Assembly: GCF_905171765.1 (NCBI RefSeq)
Contig: NC_053391.1
Coordinates: forward strand, 657,047,750 to 657,111,749
DNA from: Bufo bufo
Taxonomy: Eukaryota; Chordata; Amphibia; Anura; Bufonidae
Direction of reading: 5' to 3'
DNA length: 64,000 nt
The position numbers were made by a program, and so were the translations under genes. Below, in pieces: positions 53,641 to 62,836 of this stretch; position 1 is the first letter of the stretch, and every line of letters begins with the position of its first letter. The notes under the pieces were generated by a model. The model worked only from the letters and a program-made list of their open reading frames with translations, ran no database searches and had not been told where the DNA came from.

Positions 53641-54300
53641 GTAAAGGCCTAGCCCGATGGCGCACACAGCAGACCCTGCAAGGCGTGCTGTGCCGCTACA
53701 GAGGACACACCTAGCCGGTGGCAGATGCAGCAGAGCCTGCAAGTCAATTACTGCGCCGCAGTCCAGTACAGTAAGGCCTAGCAATAACATATAACCCTAA
53801 CTATCTAACTAATACAAGGCCTAGGCTAGTCTCTGTTACTTCAGGCACCACACAGTATAATACAATCAGTAACCAGGTGTACTGACCTGCGTCCGTTCTG
53901 GGCCCGAGGATGCTGCTTACCCGGGATGGCCATTAACCTCTCAGCAACCGTGCGGCCTTGCTTGATAATAAGACTTCTGTCCACACGCTGTAAATGGTCT
54001 TCCTGGGACAATTTCTCTTTCAAAGAGCTGGATCCAGTAAGGGGACAACAGCTACTCTCCTTCCTCTGCGTGTCCATTCACTCCCGGACATCTGCAAGCC
54101 AGGATGGAATCGGATTCAGTCTCTCACAGAGCAATCCTTCCATCATGTCAGATCAGCTCAGACTTCCTGGTTCACTCAGAAGCAGCCTGCATGAGTTATC
54201 ACCTGCTTTACATATGCAAATCCCAGAGTGTGCTGGTTGTAGCTGCAAAACAGTGGCCTCTAGTGCCCGGAATGCCAAATGACAGTTTCAATACAATTTA

Positions 54301-55078
54301 GGCCTCTTTCACACTTGCGTTGTCCGGATCCGGCGTGTACTCCACTTGCCGGAATTACACGCCGGATCCGGAAAAACGCAAGTGTACTGAAAGCATTTGA
54401 AGACGGAACCGTCTTCCAAATGCGTTCAGTGTTACTATGGCACCCAGGACGCTATTAAAGTCCTGGTTGCCATAGTAGGAGCGGGGATCGGGGGAGCGGT
54501 ATACTTACCGTCCGTACGGCTCCCGGGGCGCTCCAGAATGACGTCAGAGCGCCCCATGCGCATGGATGACGTGATCCATGTGATCACATGATCCATGCGC
54601 TTGGGGCGCCCTGACGTCACTCTGAAGCGCCCCGGGAGCCGCACGGACGGTAAGTATACCGCTCCCCTGCTCCCCACTACACTTTACCATGGCTGCCAGG
54701 ACTTTAGCGTCCCGGCAGCCATGGTAACCACTCTGAAAAAGCTAAATGTCGGCTCCGGCAATGCGCCGAAACGACGTTTAGCTTAAGGCCGGATCCGGAT
54801 CAATGCCTTTCAATGGGCATTAATTCCGGATCCGGCCTTGCGGCAAGTGTTCCGGATTTTTGGCCGGAGCAAAAAGCGCAGCATGCTGCGGTATTTTCTC
54901 CGGCCAAAAAACGTTCCGTTCCGGAACTGAAGACATCCTGATGCATCCTGATGCATCCTGAACGGATTTCTCTCCATTCAGAATGCATTAGGATAATCCT
55001 GATCAGGATTCTTCCGGCATAGAGCCCCGACGACGGAACTCTATGCCGGAAGACAAGAACGCAAGTGTGAAAGAGCCC
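54301..55078 (+). mobile_element. PIF/Harbinger-like MITE (778 bp)
   Basis: The ends GGCCTCTTTCACACTTGCGT and ACGCAAGTGTGAAAGAGCCC are inverted, and TTA flanks them (54,298-54,300 and 55,079-55,081). A TTA/TAA target and GGSCTCTTTCACACTTGCG termini fit Harbinger-type elements. The centre is a long palindrome. No transposase is encoded. Removing it restores LTR sequence AATTTAGGCACAAAC. Confidence 0.82.
54494..54667. repeat. Central palindrome of the Harbinger-like MITE
   Basis: GAGCGGTATACTTACC at 54,494 pairs with GGTAAGTATACCGCTC at 54,651-54,666. The pairing extends inward through CGTCCGTACGGCTCCCGGGG to a centre near CATGTGATCACATG (54,579-54,592), an arm of about 80 bp with some mismatches. 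A weaker outer pairing (CCATAGTA against CCATGGTAA) extends it further. Confidence 0.85.
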
Positions 55079-55123
55079 TTAGGCACAAACATTATACAGG
55101 CAGAGCTGTTCCACAATCTCACA

Positions 55124-55545
55124 CATGTGCATATCAAACATGGAGGAGTTAGAGACAGTACAGGTTGCGTTCTTTATTTACCACCTCTTGCAGAGCCCTG
55201 ATTGAGGTGACATTCATACAGGTGATGCCGGCGGATGGCCTAATTCCCATCCTGAGCAGCACATGACAAGTTATATATTAGGTCCAGTATTTATGTATTG
55301 GATCAGAACTACAAAAGTTGAAATCCCAGAGTGGGACAGAAATAAAGTAAAAAAAAAGTGTTTTTAATAAAAATAAAAATAAAGTTTCAAGTAAAAAAGA
55401 AACCCCCTTTCCTCCTGATTTTATAATAAAAAATAGAAAAACAAAAAAACACACATATTAGGTATCGCCGCGTCCGTAACAACCGTCTCTATAAATATAT
55501 CACATGATTCACCCCGTCCGATAAACACCGAAAAAAAACAAAAAA
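55124..55545. repeat. A+T-rich repeat fragment of the TTAA transposon family
   Basis: From about 55,340 the text (AAAGTTTCAAGTAAAAAAG, ACATATTAGGTATCGCCGCG, TATAAATATATCACATGATT) parallels 34,660-34,790 and 35,080-35,170. It breaks off where the DIRS element begins. Bases 55,124-55,330 are not recognised. Confidence 0.55.
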
Positions 55546-56422
55546 ACTGTCTGCCTAGTAGAATGGGCCTTCACGAACCCCGAAGGGTCCAGATATTGGG
55601 AAACAAAGGCTTCCCTAATAGCCTCCTTAATCCATTGACTGATGGATGGTTTAGATGCCTTACGGCCTTTAACAGGATTAGAAGATTTTTATCTTTCCTG
55701 AACTCCTTTGATTTATCCACATAGATCCGGAGGCATCTCAAGACGTCCAGAGGATGTATAGCTGGTTCCTCGGAGGAGGTAGAAGGTGTAGAAAGAACCG
55801 GGAGGGATATCACCTGGTTGATATTCTGGAACGAAGGAACTTTAGGCCTAAAATACGGGAGAAATATTAAAAGGACCCGGTCTTGAAAAAAGATGGTATA
55901 GGGCTTGTGTGCTGAGAGAGCTTGAAGCTCGGAGACCCTCTTGGCCAAAGTCACTGCAAGAAGAAAAGCAAGCTTCCATGTGACAAACTTGAAATCCACC
56001 TCCTCCAAAGGCTCAAAGAGGGGAGATGCTAACCCCTTGAGGACCACTGATAAATCCCATTGAGGAATGGGTCTCAGTACTGTAGGCTTTAATCTTTCAG
56101 CTCCCTTAAGGAACCGTTTGATGAGCGGGTCCTGAGAAAAAGACCTGTTGAAGCAGGCTGAGATGGCTGAAACTTGAACCCTCAGAGTAGATGGAGCAAG
56201 GCCTTTGTCAAGGCCGTCTTTCAGGAACTGAAGGATGGCAGAGAGGGGCCATGAGAATATCTTCATAAACCGTGAGTAGGCTCTCTTGGTAGAGTCCGCT
56301 CTTGAATGAGACAGCGTTCTCAGGACCAACTCTGAAAGCCCTTCTACTCTGGGAAGGGACTGATCAACCTCCAGGCTGTCAGGTTGAATCTGTGCAGATC
56401 TGAGCAGAGGTGAATGTCCCAT
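55546..56422 (-). pseudogene. DIRS tyrosine recombinase, truncated before the catalytic Tyr
   Basis: From 56,422: ELVLRTLSHSRADSTKRAYS (N-terminal SAM-like domain), LDKGLAPSTLRVQVSAISAC, FLLAVTLAKRVSELQALSAH with the box I Arg, then RCLRIYVDKSKEF. A frameshift near 55,690 changes to the frame with KGRKASKPSISQWIKEAIRE and VKAHSTR, the box II HxxR. The sequence stops right there against unrelated A+T-rich DNA, so the nucleophilic Tyr is missing. The enzyme would insert a circular cDNA by strand exchange. Confidence 0.87.
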
Positions 56423-56805
56423 GACACCAGGGTCTGCTGAGGGGGAGCCTCCAATATTGCCCTCAACTCATCTGGGTGAGCTGGGTAAACCAGGATCTCT
56501 TCAGCCAAAACGGTATGATGGCTATCACCTGATCCTGACGGATTTTCATCAATACCCTCGGAATCATGGAAAACGGAGGGAAGATGTAAGCGAGCCTGAA
56601 CCTCCAGGATATTGACAGAGCATCTATCGCCAGGGGGTTGTCCTCCCTGTAAAGGGATCAAAACCTCTCCACCTCGGCGTTGAACCGTGTTGCCATGAGA
56701 TCCACCTCTGGCATCCCCCACTTGAGGACTATCTGCTTAAATATCTCCGGATGTAAAGACCACTTCATTGTTGGAAGACCGCGGCTCAGCCGATCCGCTA
56801 TCATA

Positions 56806-58047
56806 TTAAAGGGAGCCTCGAATGTGGATCGCAGATAAATGGGACAGGTTCAACTCTGCCCAATCAAGAATCAACCCGATCTCTGATAGGAGGGGAAGTG
56901 ATCTTGTGCCTCCCTGCTTCTTGATGTAAAGTACCGCAGTCATATTGTCTGACTGGGCTTTCACAGCTTTGCCCCAGATCTGAGGGAAGAAGTGAAGGAG
57001 GGCTAGCCGGATAGCTTGAATCTCGCGGAGATTGGATGAGAGAAGCTGCTCCTGAGTAAACCAGGTTCCGTGAACTGAAGAGTCGTCTAGGTGAACGCCC
57101 CAGCCTACTTGGGATCCATCTGTTCGCAATATTATCCAGGTTGGCTGTGTCATAGACTTCCCGTCTAAAAGATGGATTTGCCATCTGAGGGAATACCGAG
57201 TTCGCCAAGAGAGAGCGCACAGGGAGTTTAGCCCGGCAGGGCTGCCATTCCATTTGGAGAGGTCCTCCGACTGTAGACGGCGGAGGTGCCACAGAGCCCA
57301 AGGGCCTGTTTCCGCAGACGCTGACATGAGCCCCAACATCTTCATGAGAGTCCGAATTGGGACTCGCGGGGGAATGGATAGGAACTCTGCTTTGTTCTGT
57401 ATCCGGGATCTTCTTTCTGGAGACAACTGGAGAGACATCCCAACGGAGTCGATTATGAAGCCTAGATATCTTACTGAAGTTAGCGGGCTCACGTTCAACT
57501 TCTGCCAGTTGATGATCCAACCTAAGCGGAACAGAAAGGAGATTTCTACATTAAGATGCAGGGATAGATTCCTGGAAGCAGGATGGATCGAAATGTGCAG
57601 ATATGCATCCTTGAGGTCCAGGGTTGCCATCACGTCCCCAGGACTGAGTACGTGAACCACTGACCTAATGCTTATATACCAATTGAAACACCTCAGATCG
57701 ATAATCATCCGGAGATCTCCTGACGCTTTGGGAACCAGAAAAACTGGTGAATAGATCCCTAAGCCCCATTCCCTTGCCGGAACCTCCTACAAAGCCCCCT
57801 TGCTGATGTAGTCCTGAATATAGGCCTCCAGATTTGACTGCTTGGCAGCTTGTAAGAGCTTGGTCTTGTCTGGAGGAAGAGAGATGAGATTGATCAAATA
57901 ACCTTCGGAGATGATATTCAGGACCCAGGGATCCGATATATTTTGGATCCAACTCTCTTTGAAGTGGGAGAGATGGCCCCCGACAGGTAGATGAGGCAGA
58001 GGAAAGGGGAAGCTTTCTGGCAGGACGGCTGGAGTAACGAGATTCAT
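56806..58047 (-). pseudogene. DIRS reverse transcriptase and RNase H
   Basis: The N-terminal frame (58,047-57,787) has GGHLSHFKESWIQNISDPWV and EGYLINLISLPP. A stop at about 57,787 precedes EVPAREWGLGIYSPVFLVPK, then KASGDLRMIIDLRCFN and VMATLDLKDAYLHISIHPAS (first catalytic Asp). The text then jumps from SRNLS to LHLNVEISFLFRLGWIINWQ, deleting the PFGL and YxDD blocks. RNase H follows: IILRTDGSQVGWGV (Asp), SNLREIQAIRLAL (Glu) and VKAQSDNMTAVLYI (Asp). From the ATG at 57,708 it is a 300-aa open frame, but the polymerase active site is gone. Confidence 0.85.
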
Positions 58048-58212
58048 CCAACAGCATGAGGAGGCCCGTAGTCAGGAGGTGGCTCTTTTATCCTTGGTTC
58101 CTCCGCGAGAGTGCCTTGAACCCCTTCGCTGCGCTCCCCAGTCCCTTTAAGATCTTGACTGCTGGCCAGACCTACCCCCACGGTCCTGTCAGCCCCGCCC
58201 TCGAAAGGACTG

Positions 58213-59294
58213 TTAGGGAAGAATCTTCCCCTTTTTATTTAGTAGGCCTTCTATAATTTTATCAAGCTCCGAGCCGAACAGACGGTTGGGCTCAAAGGGA
58301 AGGCCACATAAATTGAATTTAGAAGAGTTGTCAGGAACCCAAGGCTTAAGCCATGAGGGCCTACGGGCTGCTGACACAAGGGCCATGGATTTGGATGCTA
58401 ATTTTAGCTGAAGCTGCGCGCTATCGCACAGGAAATCTGTTGCCAGGTTAATGGTCTTGAAGGCAGCCAGTATGTCGTCACAAGACACCTTGTGATCCAC
58501 GTCAGTCTGAATCTGGTTCAGGCGAGTCCGGAGAAACGTAGAGACCTCAATAGCAGCAATGGCTGTAGAAGCGGATGCTGCGGCTGCCGTGTAACCTCTT
58601 CTTAGAGTGCACTCTGCTCTCCTGTCAAGGGGATCCTGCAGACTAGACCCATCGTCTGCCGGAACCAGAGTGCGTCTGGACAATTTGGCTATTGCCATGT
58701 CCACCTTGAGAATGGAACCCCACGATTCCACCAAGGACTTAGCCATAGGGAACATAGTTCTAAATTTTTTAGTTAGAACTGGACCTTTCTCACGTTTCTT
58801 CCACTCTGTATGCATGAAAGAGAGGAGGGTCTCATCCGCTTTAAAGACACGTGGTGCCCGAATAGCGGGATCGGAAGGCTCCCCCGGGTCAACATCATGG
58901 ACCCCGACCTGATGGACTTGAGTAGTCTGTTTTTTTCTGGAGGAAAAAAAACACGAGGTAAGCTCCTCATCCTCTGAGGAGGAAGAAACTAAGGAGACCA
59001 CAGAGGGTCTCTCCACCGGAGCAGAGCTCTCAATTGGCGTCTGGACAGGAGCAGGATGAGCAGGAAGCCTCTCATCAATCAAGTTCATGACTCCCCTGAG
59101 GGATCCATCCACATAGCTTTTCACCCATGAATACATATCCTGCATGGTAGGTTTACCAGAAGGTTGGAACCTCGGACGGCAGCTGTCTCACCTAGAGTAA
59201 GGATATCCTCCAAAGGAGTGCTACAATAGTAGCAAGATAAATGCTTCCTCTTGGAAGCCGACTTTCTGCTATCAGAATCCCGCGGAGAAGACAT
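58213..59294 (-). pseudogene. DIRS gag-like protein
   Basis: A start at 59,294 gives MSSPRDSDSRKSASKRKHLS and CYYCSTPLEDILTLGE. A frameshift near 59,130-59,170 leads to the 310-aa open part (59,145-58,213): MQDMYSWVKSYVDGSLRGVM, the acidic SLVSSSSEDEELTSC, TEWKKREKGPVLTKKFRTMF, VDMAIAKLSRRTLVPADDGS, DPLDRRAECTLRRGYTAAAA and LCGLPFEPNRLFGSELDKII. The CAxSSLxDP...RR-type central block and GLPF near the end are typical of DIRS gag. It would package the RNA. The longest frame is free of stops. Confidence 0.8.
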
Positions 59295-61144
59295 CACTGC
59301 GGGAGGAAAAGACAATAAGATATTTGTATATTAAAACAAATGTTACTAAGCAGAAAGGTAAGAGGCACACTGGAGGTAGCAGAAGAAAGGTTATCCAAGA
59401 ACAATGGCACCTATAGGCAGAAAAAATACCAGCTTATAAGGGACTCTGGTAAGTAGCTGTGAAGCATGTGCAGCCAGAGACCGAGCTGGTGCACAATGCT
59501 TCCTTAAATAGACTAAACCCAGAAGAAAAACTCCGCCCCTAGGCGGGGAAAAAATAGCAAAACTTATGGAACACCTATAAATATAAGAAATGCTACCTAG
59601 CAGGGCATAGAAGAAAGTAACAAAAATCCTCCTAACAGGAGGAAGAAGAAAATATGATCCCTGGCGACCATAAATGACGTCAGACGTCATTACGACGTCA
59701 CGTGCGGAAGATGGCGGCGCCCAACGGCCGCAAAAAAACGGACCGAGGACGCTGCCGAGAGGAGCAAAACAAGGTGCGATAGCACGTTGCCGACAGCCGG
59801 TTAGCTGCCGAACCGAAGACCAAAGGACCAGCGCCTGAAAAGAGAGATCCCCGAAAAAAAGGAGGGGATCACAGCCAGTCCACCTGTCCGAGAGGACAGA
59901 AAAAAACAGTGGGCTGGGGGTGGTTCCCTCCTTCATAGGGGGTATTTAATTGATTAATTGTGTGATTTACTTGGACTCATTAATAATTCAGATGGTCCTA
60001 CCAGTCCACGGTGGGTGGTTAACCCCATCTGTGCTGCCCCACAAAGTGACTTCAGATCATGAAGTACAATGTGTCACGAGTAGGGATGAGCGAACCCGAA
60101 CTGTATAGTTCGGGTTCTTACCGAATTTTGGGGTGTCCATGACACAGACCCGAACCCGAACATTTTCGTAAAAGTCCGGGTTCGGTGCTTTCTTGGCGCT
60201 TTTTGAAAGGCTGCAAAGCAGCCAATCAACAAGCGTCATACTACTTGCCCCAAGAGGCCATCACAGCCATGCCTACTATTGGCATGGCTGTGATTGGCCA
60301 GTGCAGCATGTGACCCAGCCTCTATTTAAGCTGGACTCACGTAGCGCCGCACGTCACTCTGCTCTGATCAGTGTAGGGAGAGGATGCAGCTGCTGCTGTT
60401 AGGGCGAGATCAGGCAGGGATTTATTTACTGAAGTGATCGATATACAGCTGTGTATCATACAACCTCTGCTATTCAATTGCTCACTGTTTTAAGGCTGCC
60501 CAGAGCGTTTTTCAGTCACTTTTTTCTGGGGTGATTGGCGGCCATTTTGTGTCTTGTGGTGCGCCAGCACAAGCTGCCACCAAGTCCATTTTTAACCATC
60601 AATAGTGTGTTGTTGTTTTTTTTGCTATATCCTACATCAGGGGCTTGGCTGTGCTTGCTATTTTATTGAGGGGTAAAATACAATTGCCAAAATAGCAGTA
60701 CCCTAAATCTGGTGTTTCAGCTGTGGCTAGCCAATTGTAATACTGTCTGCTGTCTGCCGAAGCACAGTTTTTGTTCTGGGTTGAATACAATTCCCAATTT
60801 AGCAATTCCCTAAATTTGTGGTTTCTGCTCTATCAGGCCAAGGTTAAATCTATCCATAAAAGGGTATATTAGATTGAAGGTGCGGATAGGGTCATCCTCA
60901 ATAACTTCACACGCTACCGTGCATTTCAAAGTCTAATTCTGTCCGTAAAAGGGATACCTGTCATCCAGCGCCTAAATACTAGGCCTACAATTTATATTCA
61001 GCTAAATCTGTCGTTACTGCTGTGCCTGTATTAGTGTAATACGGTACCTAAATAGATAGCCAGATAGTGTTAGGTGCCTGTAAAAAAAGGCCTGAATTTG
61101 AATTCAATACATTGGGCCAAATAATTTTTTTCTTATTGTGGTGA

Positions 61145-62017
61145 ATGGTAACAATGAGGAAAACATCTAGTAAGGGACGCGGACATGGTCGTGGTGGTGT
61201 TAGTGGACCCTCTGGTGCTGGGAGAGGACGTGGCCGTTCTGCCACAGCCACACATCCTAGTGAACCAACTACCTCAGGTCCCACTAGACACCAGAATTTA
61301 CAGCAATTTTTGGTGGGGCCCAATGCCGTTCTAAGGATGGTAAGGCCTGAGCAGGTACAGGCATTAGTCAATTGGGTGGCCGACAGTGGATCCAGCACGT
61401 TCACATTATCTCCCACCCAGTCTTCTGCAGAAAGCGCACAGATGGCACCTGAAAACCAAGCCCATCAGTCTGTCACATCAACCCCATGCATATCAGGGAA
61501 ACTGTCTGAGCCTCAAGTTATGCAGCAGTCTCTTATGCTGTTTGAAGACTCTGCTGGCAGGGTTTCCCAAGGGCATCCACCTAGCCCTTCCCCAGGGGTG
61601 GAAGAGATAGAATGCACTAACACACAACCACTTATGTTTCCTGATGATGAGGACATGGGAATACCACCTCAGCACGTATCTGATGATGACGAAACACAGG
61701 TGCCAACTGCTGCGTCTTTCTGCAGTGTGCAGACTGAACAGGAGGTCAGGGAGGAAGACTGGGTGGAAGACGATGCAGGGGACGATGAGGTCCTAGACCC
61801 CACATGGAATGAAGGTCGTGCCACTCACTTTAAGAATTCGGAGGAAGAGGCAGTGGTGAGACCGAGCCAACAGCGTAGCAAAAGAGGGAGCAGTGGGCAA
61901 AAGCAGAAAACCCGCCGCCAAGAGAGTCCGTCTGCTACTGGCCACCGCCATCTGGGACCGAGCACCCCAAAGGTAGCTTCAAGGAGTTCCCCGGCGTGGC
62001 AGTTCTTCAAACAATGA
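61145..62017 (+). CDS. hAT protein N-terminal region, disordered and acidic (frame ends before BED finger)
   Basis: The frame opens MVTMRKTSSKGRGHGRGG with an RG-rich basic start (GAGRGRGRS), then VRPEQVQALVNWVADSGSST, a likely helix, a long Ser/Pro/Gln-rich stretch, and an acidic part, REEDWVEDDAGDDEVLDPTW. It finishes KVASRSSPAWQFFKQ and stops at 62,017 just before the BED finger. I infer that the real protein continued through a one-base shift into NDKTEWFARCAI and on. Such tails precede the DNA-binding domain in several hAT transposases. The start could also be the ATG at 61,154. Confidence 0.65.
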   Translation: MVTMRKTSSKGRGHGRGGVSGPSGAGRGRGRSATATHPSEPTTSGPTRHQNLQQFLVGPNAVLRMVRPEQVQALVNWVADSGSSTFTLSPTQSSAESAQMAPENQAHQSVTSTPCISGKLSEPQVMQQSLMLFEDSAGRVSQGHPPSPSPGVEEIECTNTQPLMFPDDEDMGIPPQHVSDDDETQVPTAASFCSVQTEQEVREEDWVEDDAGDDEVLDPTWNEGRATHFKNSEEEAVVRPSQQRSKRGSSGQKQKTRRQESPSATGHRHLGPSTPKVASRSSPAWQFFKQ

Positions 62018-62836
62018 CAAGACCGAGTGGTTTGCACGCTGTGCCATCAGAGCCTGAAGCGAGGCATTAACGTTCTGAACCTTAGCACAACCTGCATGAC
62101 CAGGCACCTGCATGCAAAGCATGAACTGCAGTGGAGTAAACACCTTAAAAACAAGGAACTCACTCAGGCTCCCCCTGCTACCTCTTCTGCTGCTGCCGCC
62201 GCCTCGGCCTCTTCCTCCGCCTCTGGAGGAACGTTGGCACCTGCCGCCCAGCAAACAGAGGATGTACCACCAACACCACCACCAAGCATCTCAACCATGT
62301 CACACGGCAGCATTCAGCTCTCCATCTCACAAACATTTGAGAGAAAGCGTAAATTCCCACCTAGCCACCCTCGATCCCTGGCCCTGAATGCCAGCATTTC
62401 TAAACTACTGGCCTATGAAATGCTGTCATTCAGGCTGGTGGACACAGACAGCTTCAAACAGCTCATGTCGCTTGCTGTCCCACAGTATGTTGTTCCCAGC
62501 CGCCACTACTTCTCCAAGAGAGCCGTGCCTTCCCTGCACAACCAAGTATCCGATAAAATCAAGTGTGCACTGCGCAACGCCATCTGTGGCAAGGTCCACC
62601 TAACCACAGATACGTGGACCAGTAAGCACGGCCAGGGACGCTATATCTCCCTAACTGCACACTGGGTAAATGTAGTGGCGGCTGGGCCCCAGACGAAGAG
62701 CTGTTTGGCGCACGTCCTTCCGCCGCCAAGGATCTGTTGCCTCCTCCTCCTACTCTGCTTCCTCCTCCTCTTCTTCCACCTGCTCATCCAGTCAGCCACA
62801 CACCTTCACCACCAACTTCAGCACAGCCCGGGGTAA
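62018..62836 (+). pseudogene. hAT transposase BED finger and first catalytic block, frame-shifted
   Basis: From 62,027: CTLCHQSL, then NVLNLSTTCMTRHLHAKH, a BED-type zinc finger (CxxC...HxxxxH) that binds transposon ends. A Ser/Ala/Pro linker follows, then ALNASISKLLAYEMLSFRLV and KVHLTTDTWTSKHGQGRYIS, the hAT block with the first catalytic Asp, and LTAHWVNVVAAGP. After about 62,690 the frame turns into low-complexity Leu text and a different frame takes over. A second shift, at about 62,030-62,060, separates it from the N-terminal part. Confidence 0.8.

Larger units (their letters stand above)
50609..55123 (-). mobile_element. Gypsy-2: degraded Ty3/gypsy element without gag or RNase H
   Basis: LTRs are 50,609-50,937 and 53,978-55,123 (the latter enlarged by a 778-bp MITE), both starting TGTCCACAC and ending ATCTCACA. 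The minus-strand order is protease, RT, integrase, then a PPT-like AGTGGGGTGGCA next to the left LTR. Gag, RNase H and the integrase N-terminus are deleted. I find no matching target duplication (CTAC against CATG), so one flank may have been lost, perhaps with the abutting hAT fragment. Pol wording is close to but distinct from Gypsy-1. Confidence 0.82.
53978..55123 (-). repeat. Gypsy-2 5' LTR, enlarged by a Harbinger-like MITE
   Basis: It starts TGTCCACACGC and ends AATCTCACA. Without the 778-bp insertion and one TTA, it is about 365 bp, and aligns with the 329-bp left LTR. Confidence 0.85.
55546..59945 (-). mobile_element. DIRS-type tyrosine-recombinase retrotransposon, 3'-truncated
   Basis: Minus strand order: leader/terminal repeat (59,945-59,295), gag (59,294-58,213), RT/RNase H (58,040-56,806), tyrosine recombinase (56,422-55,546). 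This is the DIRS layout; these elements integrate through a recombinase, not an integrase, and leave no target duplication. The 3' end is lost in the recombinase just after its HSTR motif, at 55,546. RT has an internal deletion. I could not trace the inverted terminal repeat pair because one end is missing. CACGTCATT/GACGTCA palindromes lie at 59,675-59,705. Confidence 0.88.

Noticed and set aside
56864..57520. 218-aa minus-strand frame in the DIRS region
   Set aside because: It is an off-frame reading of the RT/RNase H gene; the conserved blocks are in the other frame.
60081..61144. Host promoter or 5' exon before the hAT frame
   Set aside because: The terminus TAGGGATGAGCGAACC and the hAT coding text downstream explain the region as transposon 5' sequence.
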